The translations under genes and the position numbers were made by a program. A model generated the notes under the pieces. The model had not been told where the DNA came from, made no database searches, and saw nothing but the letters and a program-made list of their open reading frames with translations. Source: a virus. Taken from it: 52,701 nucleotides of DNA. This document shows positions 43,618-52,553 of this stretch, piece after piece; position 1 is the stretch's first letter, and every line of letters starts with the position of its first letter. The stretch spans positions 1 to 52,701 of IMG/VR virus record IMGVR_UViG_3300023210_000044. One strand, 5' to 3'.

Positions 43618-45069
43618 ATGCTCACGACTCTCAGATCCTATCAGGATCACGGCCTTTCATTGATGGAAAAACAGACCTCCACCTATCTCGCACACGAGAT
43701 GGGCTGCGGGAAAACCCTCATCCCTATTGCTTACATCGATAAGCACATGCCCAAGCAGACGCTGATCCTCTGCCCCAAGGTGGTCATTCCTGTCTGGGTT
43801 AACGAGTTCAAGAAACATCTAGGCGAGGACGCAAAGATTCTCGTAGTGCCTCTCGACTTCAAGCCCGGCAAGCGAACCCGCATGACTGGTGCTGACCGTC
43901 TGGCTTATGCTCGACAGCAGTGGGTGCAAGCCAACAACGCAGGGTGGCCCATCGTCTTCGTCATCAACTATGAGTCCGCAAGGATGAAACCTCTGTCCGA
44001 AGCATTCCTCAAGCCCGCTTGGGATCTGGTGGTGGCTGATGAGATCCATCGCGTCAAGTCACCGTCTGGCTCCACCAGTCGGTGGGTAGGACGGCTCGGA
44101 AAGAAAGCAATCAAGAAGGTGGGCCTGTCTGGCACACCCATGCCGCACTCACCATTGGACGTGTTCGGCCAGTACCGATTCCTTAACCCTGACATCTACG
44201 GCATCAACTACACCTCGTTCAAAAGTAAGTACGCAGAGATGGGCGGTTACCGCCACCCGGTGACGAAGAAACCTCTTGAGATCATGGGCTACCGTAATAT
44301 CCCTGAGCTTAACGAGAAGTTCTATTCCATCGGTCACCGCGTGACCAAGGACGAGGCTCTTGACTTGCCCAGTGAGCGGCACGTTGAACGCTTCTGCTCC
44401 ATGCCCAGCAAGGCGTGGAAGGCGTACGACTCCATGGAGAAGGAGCTGGTCGCTGACCTGCCTGATGAGTACGACCCAGCGGTAGCAGCTAACGTCCTCG
44501 TGCGTGGCATCAGGCTCCAGCAGATCACGTCAGGCTTCATCAAGAACGACCAAGACATCATGGTCCACCTGCATGAAGAGAAGAGGCGTGAGCTGAAGGA
44601 GTTCATCACAGAGGACGTCCCTGATGGCGAGCCTGTCGTGGTGTTCTGCCGGTTCAAGAAGGATCTTGCTGCCGTGCAGGAAGTAGCGACAGAGATGGAG
44701 CGTCCTTACGACGAGATCTCCGGCGACCGCAAGGACGTCAAAGGCAAGTGGAATGCTGCTCGCGGTGCCATCCTCGGTGCCCAGATCCAGTCAGGCGGCA
44801 TTGGCATTGACTTAACCTGCTCTCACTTCAACGTGATGTTCAGTCAAACGTACAACATGGGCGACTATGACCAAGCCCTCGCTCGCACCCACCGTCATGG
44901 CCAAGAGCATGATGTGGTTTATGTCCACCTCCTGATCAAGGGCACCATCGACGAGGACATCCGCGCAGCATTGGCCCACCGAGCTACTGTCGTGGACGAT
45001 GCGCTCACCCAGAGTGACGTCAACCGCATTATTATCGACCGCATCAAGAAAGGACGCGCCGTACAATGA
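43618..45069 (+). CDS. SNF2-type superfamily 2 helicase, 483 aa
   Basis: Motif I HEMGCGKTL (26-34), II ADEIHRVKS (~140), III VGLSGTPMP (~169), and a C-terminal lobe with SGGIGIDL (~393) and motif VI ARTHRHGQ (~422) give a complete SNF2/Rad54-like ATPase core. It likely remodels DNA or protein-DNA complexes at phage replication forks. First gene of the P4 operon; the stop overlaps the next start (ATGA). Confidence 0.93.
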   Translation: MLTTLRSYQDHGLSLMEKQTSTYLAHEMGCGKTLIPIAYIDKHMPKQTLILCPKVVIPVWVNEFKKHLGEDAKILVVPLDFKPGKRTRMTGADRLAYARQQWVQANNAGWPIVFVINYESARMKPLSEAFLKPAWDLVVADEIHRVKSPSGSTSRWVGRLGKKAIKKVGLSGTPMPHSPLDVFGQYRFLNPDIYGINYTSFKSKYAEMGGYRHPVTKKPLEIMGYRNIPELNEKFYSIGHRVTKDEALDLPSERHVERFCSMPSKAWKAYDSMEKELVADLPDEYDPAVAANVLVRGIRLQQITSGFIKNDQDIMVHLHEEKRRELKEFITEDVPDGEPVVVFCRFKKDLAAVQEVATEMERPYDEISGDRKDVKGKWNAARGAILGAQIQSGGIGIDLTCSHFNVMFSQTYNMGDYDQALARTHRHGQEHDVVYVHLLIKGTIDEDIRAALAHRATVVDDALTQSDVNRIIIDRIKKGRAVQ

Positions 45070-45548
45070 CCGACGAAGAGTTTATCAAGCAGACTGTTGC
45101 CCCCAACGACAACTCTGCCATGCCCAAGGATGTCCTTGACGCTATGGCTGAGTGCGTTAGGTGCAAAGCGATCAAGGACGATCTCAATCGTCAGAAGAAA
45201 GCCAATGACTCCGACCTTGAAACAGCACAGGGTATTGTGTTAGCATGGCTGGAGTCGAGCCCCATCGATAAGATGTCGGCTCACGGTGGCAACTTCTATC
45301 TCATTCGTGACGTAAGTTTCTCGTCGCCCTCTGGCACTGACGCTACAGTGGATCGCATCATGAAGAGTGCGAAGCCAGAGCTGTTACAGCTCCTCGGTGT
45401 CAACCACATGAAGTTCAAGTCGTGGCTGAAGCACGAGCTGGAAGACGAGGCGGGCGTGTGGCAAGTTGACGAAACGAAAGTGCCCGAAGAGTTGCGTGAC
45501 GTAATCAAGATAACTGAGTTCTTTAAACTGGGTATGCGTAAGGCGTAG
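45066..45548 (+). CDS. Unknown replication-module protein, 160 aa
   Basis: Helical N-terminal half with cysteines (AMAECVRCKAIKDDLNRQKK) and a C-terminal part with FKSWLKHELEDE. ATGA-coupled to the helicase. Placed between the helicase and the possible ssDNA-binding protein, it is probably a replication or recombination accessory; no family is recognised. Confidence 0.7.
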   Translation: MTDEEFIKQTVAPNDNSAMPKDVLDAMAECVRCKAIKDDLNRQKKANDSDLETAQGIVLAWLESSPIDKMSAHGGNFYLIRDVSFSSPSGTDATVDRIMKSAKPELLQLLGVNHMKFKSWLKHELEDEAGVWQVDETKVPEELRDVIKITEFFKLGMRKA

Positions 45549-45587
45549 ACCCACCATCACTTTTACCCGCTTAGACAGGAGACTACT

Positions 45588-46394
45588 ATGTCCAAGCAAG
45601 CAAGTACACCGTTAGACGAAGAGCAGAAGCTTCCCGCCGCCATGACTGAATCAGAGGGTGGGTTACCTGCTCACCTTCAAGACCTGCCCGACCAGAGAGA
45701 AGGGCTTGAAGAGTCAGCGAACTACCAAGCTACCCCGATGCTCAAGGTCATCCATCCAACCACACTGCCAGCCATCCTTGACGAGTTCGGTGCTGGTGCA
45801 GCCACCATCAATGGCAAACTGTTCGCAGGCTTTGAAGAGAAAGTGAAGTGCAACGTGCTCTTCTTCTGGCCATCGTGGACGTACCGCCGTGACAACGCAG
45901 ACAAGTCAGGACACTTCATCATTGAAGAGTCGCTTGACTCGCACAGTGAGCTGGCTGCTAAGTGTCGCAACCCGAAGATGCGTGAAGTGCCTTACGAAGA
46001 CAACCCCAAGATGTTCTACAACCATGCAGAGCAGCTTAACTTCCTCATGCAAACAGAGGTGGAAAGCAATGACGTGCCCAAGGGTACGATCTTCACAGTG
46101 GCGTGGGCGATGGGTGGTCACAAGGTGGGCAAGCGATTCAATAGCTACGCCGACACAACCGGCTGCCCTATCTACTGCAACGTGATCGACCTTGAAGTAA
46201 CCAAGTCACGCAACACGCAGAACGAATGGTATCAACTTGACTTCTCGCTTGACGAAGAAAAAGTGAAGAGGTTTATTACGCAAGAGCAATTGATCGTGTG
46301 CAAGGATGCTCACGTCCGGCTTAAGGCGGCGCACGCTGCCAAGCTTGAGGCGGAACGATCAAATGGTTCCGAGAGTGATGGAAGCGGCGACTAA
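45588..46394 (+). CDS. Replication-module protein, possible ssDNA-binding, 268 aa
   Basis: ACAGGAGACTACT gives a good ribosome site. The middle (about 45-215) is a beta-rich domain (MLKVIHPTT, VLFFWPSWTYRR, IFTVAWAMGG). The C-terminus is a charged helix followed by an acidic/serine tail (NGSESDGSGD), as in single-strand-binding proteins that recruit partners through an acidic tail. The assignment is inference. Followed by an intrinsic terminator. Confidence 0.55.
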   Translation: MSKQASTPLDEEQKLPAAMTESEGGLPAHLQDLPDQREGLEESANYQATPMLKVIHPTTLPAILDEFGAGAATINGKLFAGFEEKVKCNVLFFWPSWTYRRDNADKSGHFIIEESLDSHSELAAKCRNPKMREVPYEDNPKMFYNHAEQLNFLMQTEVESNDVPKGTIFTVAWAMGGHKVGKRFNSYADTTGCPIYCNVIDLEVTKSRNTQNEWYQLDFSLDEEKVKRFITQEQLIVCKDAHVRLKAAHAAKLEAERSNGSESDGSGD

Positions 46395-46408
46395 CCTCGC
46401 TGCGGGAC

Positions 46409-46456
46409 AAGGGGTGGGTTTGGCTTGGCCTCACGTAGTCGCCCACCCCTTTTTTT
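46409..46456 (+). terminator. Intrinsic terminator before the primase gene
   Basis: AAGGGGTGGG (46409-46418) pairs with CCCACCCCTT (46442-46451) over a 23-base loop, with a T-run to 46456. No promoter is evident between it and the primase, so partial readthrough must supply the primase message. Confidence 0.8.
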
Positions 46457-46484
46457 CTTAACCTTCACGATCGGGAGCAGAACC

Positions 46485-48248
46485 TTGACCTACAAGGATG
46501 GTACGTCAATATTTTTTAACACACTGTTCCCCCAGCTTCCAGAGCATGGGCGTATTCTCATATGGCGTACACCCGGCAGGTTGAGTGACTTTTGTTCTAA
46601 CGCCGACGACGCAGCCGCCACGGCTGACAAGGTTGGCAAAACCCATGATGCCTACTTCTCTTGTGGCATTCAACCGGACCACCTCAAGCGAGCACAGCGA
46701 GCCAAGTCCGATCAGGTCTTAGGGATCACATCCTTCTGGGCTGACATGGACTTCGCAGGTGAGGGCCATGCCGAGGGTAGTAAGTACCCACCAAACTATG
46801 ACGCATGCATGACGATCCTCGACGTCGAGCTTGGTATCAAGCCAAGCATGATCGTGCATTCAGGCAATGGCATCCATGCCTACTGGATCCTCGACGAGCC
46901 ATGGATCTTCAAGGACGATGCCGACCGAGACAAAGCCGCCAGCCTAATGAAGCAGTGGCAAAAGAACCTGCAGCGTTTGTGCGGATTGAATGGCTGGTCA
47001 ATGGACAGCACGTTCGATCTAGGCCGAGTGCTTCGACCCGCAGGCACGTTCAATCGCAAGGACAAGAAGAACCCCAAGCCAATATCAATCAGGGAGCTCA
47101 ACGAGTACAGGTACCCCGTTGACGCACTTGAAAGTATCCTACCTCCCGAAGATGAAGAGCCTCGCCTACCTGTCGCTGATAAGACAGCGGCGGTGACGAT
47201 GGAAGACGCGCCTAACTTCAAGGCTAATGATCCCTTCGATCTCCTGCCTGACATCGTCAAAGAGTACGTGACTACCGACAGTGGCACCAAGCAGTGGTGG
47301 AACCGGCAGCGTCACGACATGAGCAACACCACACCATCGTCGTACGACATGGTGGTCTGCAACATCGGTCTCTACAACGGGTGGAGCGACGGTGACATTG
47401 CCAAGGCGATGTTCGCATGGCGCACCCGGTACAACGAGAAGCCAGATAAGATCTACGAGAGAGATGACTACGTTAAGCGCACGCTGGATGGAGCCAAGGC
47501 GACGTTCAAGTTCAACAGACCTGAAGCTAAGACTGGTGATGTGGTTGACAAAGTAGTTAGCAACAACGGTCACGACAAGCCTGACCCGTTGGCCATCAGC
47601 AAGCAGGTGATTAGCGATGGCCTGCATGGGCCAAAGTGTGTCGGCGTCGTGCAGTACAGGATCAGCAACACCGTCCACAACTATCACATGCTCGTGCGAT
47701 GGGAAGACAATACCGTCAGCGACATTGACATGGGTGGTAGTGACACAGTGAGGAGCAACGCCAAGTTATCTTCACGCCTATGGGACGAGAACATTGAGCT
47801 GGATGTAGACAAGAAAGACTGGCCACGATTCCTTGCAGCGATACGCATCGTTGCCGAGGTGGTTGAGTCGGACGAGGTAAGAGATACATTCATCACCAAG
47901 AAATACATCAAGGCATACTTCAAGAGCCGGTCCATGCTTGTTGATCAAGACGCATGGTTCAATGCATACCAACGCAACGATCCGTTCGTGCGTGACGGTA
48001 ACATCTACATCGACTCCGAACACTTCCGCACGTTCGCCTACTCCAAGTACAAGGTAGCGGTCAGCGATGGCGAGATGCGTAAGAGACTGATGCGTGTTGG
48101 CTTCCGAGAGGTGGTGCTTGACGTGCCCGAACCTTACGACACCAAGTGGACAGTGCTTCGCCTTGACTTGCCTAAGGCATACGGCGAACAGTACCTCAGC
48201 GAGGCGAAGCTCTACCCTACAAAGCTTTTGGAAACTAGCCAAAGCTGA
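46485..48248 (+). CDS. PrimPol-type (archaeo-eukaryotic) primase, 587 aa, TTG start
   Basis: Motifs of the AEP/PrimPol fold: WADMDF (~85-90) for metal binding, SGNGIHAYW (~126-134) and LGRVLRPAGTFNRK (~181-194). The C-terminal half is helical without helicase motifs. I place the start at TTG 46485 because GGGAG lies seven bases before it; the only other in-frame start (TTG 46425) lies inside the terminator loop. No DNA polymerase is seen, so this enzyme may prime for the host polymerase or extend DNA itself. Confidence 0.82.
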   Translation: MTYKDGTSIFFNTLFPQLPEHGRILIWRTPGRLSDFCSNADDAAATADKVGKTHDAYFSCGIQPDHLKRAQRAKSDQVLGITSFWADMDFAGEGHAEGSKYPPNYDACMTILDVELGIKPSMIVHSGNGIHAYWILDEPWIFKDDADRDKAASLMKQWQKNLQRLCGLNGWSMDSTFDLGRVLRPAGTFNRKDKKNPKPISIRELNEYRYPVDALESILPPEDEEPRLPVADKTAAVTMEDAPNFKANDPFDLLPDIVKEYVTTDSGTKQWWNRQRHDMSNTTPSSYDMVVCNIGLYNGWSDGDIAKAMFAWRTRYNEKPDKIYERDDYVKRTLDGAKATFKFNRPEAKTGDVVDKVVSNNGHDKPDPLAISKQVISDGLHGPKCVGVVQYRISNTVHNYHMLVRWEDNTVSDIDMGGSDTVRSNAKLSSRLWDENIELDVDKKDWPRFLAAIRIVAEVVESDEVRDTFITKKYIKAYFKSRSMLVDQDAWFNAYQRNDPFVRDGNIYIDSEHFRTFAYSKYKVAVSDGEMRKRLMRVGFREVVLDVPEPYDTKWTVLRLDLPKAYGEQYLSEAKLYPTKLLETSQS

Positions 48249-48276
48249 AATTTTTTTGAGTCAAATTTCCCGGTGC

Positions 48277-48305
48277 TTGACTGCTAACGGCAGGCACAAT
48301 AGGAT
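48277..48305 (+). promoter_or_regulatory. Promoter P5 with operator dyad, predicted leaderless start
   Basis: TTGACT (48277-48282), 17 bases, TAGGAT (48300-48305), then six bases to ATG 48312. The spacer carries CTGC-TAACG-GCAG at the same place as in P2. Confidence 0.72.
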
Positions 48306-48311
48306 GCAACA

Positions 48312-48548
48312 ATGGACAAAGATCTTATTGACGATGAAACACTTTTGGCTGATGGATTTGAAGACGCCCTCATCGGCGTGACCTGCGGCATTCACCCACA
48401 AGAAGAGTGTGCTGTCTACAGCAGGAACAAGTGTATTGAAGTCTTGATGCGTGACATGTCTTACGAAGACGCTGTTGAATACTTCGAGTTCAATGTTTGC
48501 AATGCCTACGTCGGTGAAAGAACACCAATCTTTATACAGGATGCATGA
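48312..48548 (+). CDS. Small acidic protein, 78 aa, leaderless operon head
   Basis: Acidic, with three cysteines among ~45 mostly charged residues (GIHPQEECAVYSRNKCIEVL). No motif. The ATG is six bases past the P5 -10 with no ribosome site. The stop overlaps the helicase start. It could be a small regulator or simply a leader gene that couples translation into the helicase. Confidence 0.7.
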   Translation: MDKDLIDDETLLADGFEDALIGVTCGIHPQEECAVYSRNKCIEVLMRDMSYEDAVEYFEFNVCNAYVGERTPIFIQDA

Positions 48549-50257
48549 TGAAATACAAAGGGCACTACACTGTCATCGGCCCGCCCGGGACAGGCAAGAC
48601 AACTTGGATCGCATCGCAGATTAAAAAGATCTGCGACGAATCACTTGGTGGATCTTTCCAAAACCAAAGCCCTGTCTTGGTATGCTCGCTGACCAAGGCC
48701 GCCGCAGCTGAAGCCGCCGGTCGTGACCTGCCGCTACCACCCGAGGCTGTTGCCACGATGCACGCCCATGGGTTCCGAACCATGGACGGGGTTGTCCTGA
48801 TCACCGGCAAGATGATCAAGGAAGTTTTCAACGCAGACAACCCCGGCTTCGCCATCACGCCTGAAGACGTACAAGTTGACGACGAGCTGGGCCCTACCGA
48901 ATCGACCGGCGAGCAGAGCATCGGCGATCGCTGGGCTAGTGACTACCACCTGCTGCGACATTGCATGACACCGCGAGACCAGTGGCCACCAGCTACCGCA
49001 GCATGGGCTCGCAAGTGGGAGCAATTCAAAGAGTCCCAAAACGCCATCGACTTCACTGACATGATTGAGTACGCCAGTGAAGAGCCGCCCTTCAATCCGA
49101 AGATCATCATCTGCGACGAAGCCCAAGACATGTCAGCACTAGAGATGTGGAAGCTCAAACAGTGGGGTGATGCCGCTGGCGCACTGATCACGGTTGGCGA
49201 TCCATGGCAAGCACTCTACGTTTGGCGCGGAGCCCAGCCCGACAGCCTGCTCAATGACCTACATGAAAACCCTGAGCACTTTAAGATCCTCAAGCAGAGC
49301 TGGCGGATCCCCGCCGCCGTTCACGAGGTCGCAACTAACTGGATCAAGAAGCTGTCCACCTACGAAGAGATTGAATACCTGCCCAAGGTGGGCGATCCCG
49401 GCCACGTTGAGCAACTGTCAATGAGCCGGTACACCGCACCCAAGGAGATGCTCTATCACGTCATGGATCAGGTTGACCAAGGGAAAACCTGTATGCTGCA
49501 GCTCACCTGCAACCACATGGCGGGCGTCCTCTGCCACTACCTCCGGGAAGAGGGTATCCCCTTCTCTAATCCATGGCGTAAGCACAACCACCGCTGGAAC
49601 CCTCTCGCTGAGCGTAAGGGCATCTCCATGAGTCAGCGGGTCACCGCATTACTTAAGGCAGCGAGGCCCGTACACGGCGAGGATCGCCGCATGTGGGATC
49701 TCACAGACATCTTCTACTGGGCCAATGCCATGAAGGTGGGCGGGATGTTCCAACGTGGGGCCAAGAAGAAGATGGCCGAGATGGCAACCCAGTACCCCAA
49801 CGCACGGTTCGAGACAGAGCATCGTGGCGCGTGGTTCCTTGAGGATAGCCTGACTGAGCAGTCCAACTTCGGTAAGATCTGGAGCTGGTTTGAACGCACC
49901 GATCGCGGCGAGGATCTCCCCGTCAGCATGCTGCTGGACATCTGGATCGCAGGACTTGACGCTTCACACGCCAAGGCAGCCAAGTACATCCGTGATGTGG
50001 TTGTGAAGCAAGGTGCCGAACACCTGACCAAGGAACCACAGATCTATGTTGGTACAATCCATTCGTTCAAAGGTGGCGAGGCGGACGTGGTCTATCTCTG
50101 GCCTGACATCTCCCCGCGATCGATGGACGGGTACTGCCAAGGCGGTGGCGAAGAGCATGACAGCGTGATCAGAGCGTTCTATGTCGGCATCACCCGGGCA
50201 AAGCAGAGCCTTTACTTGTGCGAAGGCAGCAATGCCAATGCAGTGGAGATCCTGTGA
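48545..50257 (+). CDS. UvrD/Rep-type superfamily 1A helicase, 570 aa
   Basis: Motif I GPPGTGKTT (12-20), Ia CSLTKAAAAEAAGR (~44), II CDEAQDMS (~191), III GDPWQALYVWRGAQ (~219), IV QSWRIP (~253), V IHSFKGGEADVV (~505) and VI YVGITRAKQS (~546) are all intact. It is a 3'-5' DNA helicase or translocase expected to act in phage replication, recombination or repair. Starts in an overlap with the 78-aa gene; GTGA overlap with the next. Confidence 0.93.
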   Translation: MMKYKGHYTVIGPPGTGKTTWIASQIKKICDESLGGSFQNQSPVLVCSLTKAAAAEAAGRDLPLPPEAVATMHAHGFRTMDGVVLITGKMIKEVFNADNPGFAITPEDVQVDDELGPTESTGEQSIGDRWASDYHLLRHCMTPRDQWPPATAAWARKWEQFKESQNAIDFTDMIEYASEEPPFNPKIIICDEAQDMSALEMWKLKQWGDAAGALITVGDPWQALYVWRGAQPDSLLNDLHENPEHFKILKQSWRIPAAVHEVATNWIKKLSTYEEIEYLPKVGDPGHVEQLSMSRYTAPKEMLYHVMDQVDQGKTCMLQLTCNHMAGVLCHYLREEGIPFSNPWRKHNHRWNPLAERKGISMSQRVTALLKAARPVHGEDRRMWDLTDIFYWANAMKVGGMFQRGAKKKMAEMATQYPNARFETEHRGAWFLEDSLTEQSNFGKIWSWFERTDRGEDLPVSMLLDIWIAGLDASHAKAAKYIRDVVVKQGAEHLTKEPQIYVGTIHSFKGGEADVVYLWPDISPRSMDGYCQGGGEEHDSVIRAFYVGITRAKQSLYLCEGSNANAVEIL

Positions 50258-50898
50258 ACCAATACTACCACGACACAAAGGACATCCGTAATGTTATTGA
50301 AACGTATTACCCAAAAGGTTATTTCGATCGCGAGATGGCTGACATATACGAAGTCATCTACTCCAAGCACATTAGCCGGGCCGCAATTGGTAAGCATCGT
50401 CGTGCAATGGGGCTCAAAGCGAATCGTGATGCAGTGGGGAACCAGAGATATCGCGAGCTGCGATCTCGACTCTCTCGCGAAACGCTTGAACAAATGGGAG
50501 AGCTCGCTCTGGTTGATGTACGCAGGCAATCTCGAAGGCTTAAAGCATTACGCACCTATGGTTGGATCGATGCTGAAACAGAGCGTGAAGCTAGGCTACT
50601 CGACCTTATGCACGCTCACCCTGAAGGGATCACAAGAGAGCAAGCCGCTACCTCACTTGGCTACTCAGTGGGCCGCAACGCTAAGAAGAACTCGGCTATC
50701 GACAAGTCCATCTATGCCCTCGTCAATCGCGGGGTGGTACTGCGAGGAAGACGAGTTACCACTAAAAGAGTGCTTGGACAGGGCCGAGGCAGAAGCATCA
50801 CGCAGAGGCTTTACAAGCTGGCACCAAACATAAAGAAGAAATATGCCAACCGAAAAGAACTTAACCAATACGGTGATGAAGTATCTCAAGACGCTTGA
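50254..50898 (+). CDS. DNA-binding protein with two helix-turn-helix-like parts, 214 aa
   Basis: The GTG start lies in a GTGA overlap with the helicase stop, with GGAG five bases upstream. An N-terminal segment (DREMADIYEV... ISRAAIGKHRRAMGL, about 24-55) reads as a helix-turn-helix. A second part (GITREQAATSLGYSVG... then RRVTTKRVLGQGRG) looks like a winged helix. A basic tail follows. It is the best candidate in the window for the regulator of the CTGC-N5-GCAG operators, but that link is inference. Confidence 0.7.
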   Translation: MNQYYHDTKDIRNVIETYYPKGYFDREMADIYEVIYSKHISRAAIGKHRRAMGLKANRDAVGNQRYRELRSRLSRETLEQMGELALVDVRRQSRRLKALRTYGWIDAETEREARLLDLMHAHPEGITREQAATSLGYSVGRNAKKNSAIDKSIYALVNRGVVLRGRRVTTKRVLGQGRGRSITQRLYKLAPNIKKKYANRKELNQYGDEVSQDA

Positions 50899-51154
50899 CC
50901 ACAGCTGGTGGTTCAAGGTTCACGGCTCCCCGCTCCAGACCGCTGGCGTGCCGGATATCATTGGCTGTATGCACGGCCAGTTCATCGGCTTCGAGCTAAA
51001 GGTAGGCAACAACAAGACCAGCAAGATCCAAGACTATGTCATCCAAAAGATACGCGAGGGTGGCGGTGCAGTGTGCATCGCATACTCCAAGAAAGAAGTC
51101 GTCGCCTTCATCACCGCACATCAAAGCATCTTCAAACCAAAGGTCACCCCATGA
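50843..51154 (+). CDS. VRR-NUC domain nuclease, 103 aa
   Basis: Compact VRR-NUC fold of the PD-(D/E)xK superfamily: GVPDIIG (35-41) supplies the catalytic D38, FELKVG (50-55) supplies E51 and K53, and the Q at 63 is also conserved. Such phage proteins are small Holliday-junction or flap nucleases. It overlaps the previous gene by 56 bases, and its stop overlaps the next ATG. Confidence 0.9.
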   Translation: MPTEKNLTNTVMKYLKTLDHSWWFKVHGSPLQTAGVPDIIGCMHGQFIGFELKVGNNKTSKIQDYVIQKIREGGGAVCIAYSKKEVVAFITAHQSIFKPKVTP

Positions 51155-51777
51155 TTTACGATGGAACACTTAACGAAGAAATGATTATCAAGCGAGCAAG
51201 CCAAGTTGAGAACCTGTTCAGGTTCATCGACGGCGAGTTCCATAACACCAATCATCTGGATGAAGAAGAGAGGGAAGGGCTCACCTACATGAACCCTTGG
51301 CGAAACATCCCCGACAAGAGATACGAGCCATTCACCGAAGACCGGATCACCAACATGGTGTGCGAGCTGCACAGCACCATTAGTAATGACGCGGTGACGA
51401 AAGCTGTCCGCAAGGAGTACCGCGACCGGGTCGGGCACGGCCTCAAGAAGTACGGCACCACTGTCCAAGGTAACCCCCTACTGGCTGACCAGTGGGCTCG
51501 CCACCACTACGAAGAACTTCTCGATGCCTCGGTCTACACCGCCAGACGCATCAGTGACATGCGAATAGCTGGCGTAAGTGTGGATAACCACAACTTCCAG
51601 TGGCTGTGCAATCACCTGATGAGCCTGACCTACGATGTTCGAGTCGTGCGGAACCAGATGAAAGAGATCGAGTTCAACATGCTGCAGGCAGACCTGCGAG
51701 CCAATGTCGCTAAGGGTATTATCAACACCAAGACCCCGGGCAAAGGATTTATGCTGGGTGGCCTAGATAGCCCTTGA
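51151..51777 (+). CDS. MazG-like all-alpha protein (possible nucleotide pyrophosphohydrolase), 208 aa
   Basis: ATGA-coupled to VRR-NUC. The segment KYGTTVQGNPLLADQW... HHYEELLDASVY (about 108-137) resembles the EEllDa helix of MazG-like proteins often found in phages, with helices before and after. These hydrolyse or sense nucleotides such as dUTP or (p)ppGpp. Only part of the metal site is visible, so the activity is uncertain. The -35 of P6 overlaps its stop codon. Confidence 0.45.
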   Translation: MIYDGTLNEEMIIKRASQVENLFRFIDGEFHNTNHLDEEEREGLTYMNPWRNIPDKRYEPFTEDRITNMVCELHSTISNDAVTKAVRKEYRDRVGHGLKKYGTTVQGNPLLADQWARHHYEELLDASVYTARRISDMRIAGVSVDNHNFQWLCNHLMSLTYDVRVVRNQMKEIEFNMLQADLRANVAKGIINTKTPGKGFMLGGLDSP

Positions 51778-51803
51778 CAGGCGAGCGGCAGGCAGGATAC
51801 AAT
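51774..51803 (+). promoter_or_regulatory. Promoter P6, predicted leaderless start
   Basis: TTGACA (51774-51779) overlaps the preceding stop, 18 bases, TACAAT (51798-51803), six bases to ATG 51810. The spacer ends GCGGCAGGC, keeping the right half of the operator but not a full dyad. Confidence 0.7.
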
Positions 51804-51809
51804 CTAGCC

Positions 51810-52181
51810 ATGCACGTCATCCACACTCAACGGCCCCTCATTCTCGCCCTAATGCTCTTCGCTTTGACCGGCTGCAACATGACTCCGCATTCACAGTGGG
51901 CGACCCAGCGGGACATCTTGACGACCTCCCAGAACGCGATCATGACGATGCACACCGCCAATCTCATCAATGATGACGACGTCAAAAAGATACAGCCCTA
52001 CCTGCTAGTTGCTCGCGAGCATCTTAAACTTGCCAAGGAGGAGCTACCCGCTGGCCTCAATTCAGCCTTCATGGACAAGACTATATTCGACAGGTACATG
52101 AAGCATGCGATGAATGCTATCTTGACGGTCGATCAATTCCTAGCCGAGAGACAAAGTAATGGACCCAGCATCAGTAACTAA
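51810..52181 (+). CDS. Lipoprotein, 123 aa, leaderless operon head
   Basis: Typical lipoprotein signal: short N-terminus, hydrophobic LILALMLFAL, then lipobox LTGC with the acceptor Cys near residue 22. The mature part is helical. Beside a holin-like gene it may be an outer-membrane spanin or another lysis or superinfection factor (inference). No ribosome site; the promoter places the transcript start on the ATG. Confidence 0.75.
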   Translation: MHVIHTQRPLILALMLFALTGCNMTPHSQWATQRDILTTSQNAIMTMHTANLINDDDVKKIQPYLLVAREHLKLAKEELPAGLNSAFMDKTIFDRYMKHAMNAILTVDQFLAERQSNGPSISN

Positions 52182-52359
52182 AAGCCTTATCCTCTTCGCT
52201 AAAATTGGCGGGGACATTAGCAATGCAGCAATTCAATTCGCATCTATCGTCAAGGCGAAGGGCGCGATCACCGAAAATCAATGGCGGGAAGTCGTCACCG
52301 CCGCAGACTTGTCAGACAAAACATTCGACGACTGGTTTAACAAGAACATAAAAAAATGA
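52159..52359 (+). CDS. Small unknown protein of the lysis-like cluster, 66 aa
   Basis: Overlaps the lipoprotein by 23 bases and the next gene by ATGA. A weakly hydrophobic helix (SLILFAKIGGDISNAAIQFA) and a charged C-terminus. Function unknown. Confidence 0.65.
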   Translation: MDPASVTKSLILFAKIGGDISNAAIQFASIVKAKGAITENQWREVVTAADLSDKTFDDWFNKNIKK

Positions 52360-52553
52360 AATCAACCAAGACTACTGTCGCTGGCATGATCGCCATCGTA
52401 ATCGCCATCCTCGTCGCTGTCTCAGCTATGATTGATGACAACCCTGCCACGGTCGCTGATTGGGGTGCGGTTGGCACATCGATCTCTGTTGGTGTCGGCC
52501 TCCTTCTCGCTCGCGACAATGACAAGTCCAGCGAAGACGTCGGTAATAAATAA
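52356..52553 (+). CDS. Holin-like small membrane protein, 65 aa
   Basis: Two hydrophobic segments (about residues 7-25, TVAGMIAIVIAILVAVSAM, and 38-51) joined by DDNPATVADWGAV, then a charged tail RDNDKSSED. This matches small phage membrane proteins usually placed beside lysis genes. Holin function is probable but not shown, and no endolysin is recognisable in the window. Confidence 0.65.
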   Translation: MKSTKTTVAGMIAIVIAILVAVSAMIDDNPATVADWGAVGTSISVGVGLLLARDNDKSSEDVGNK

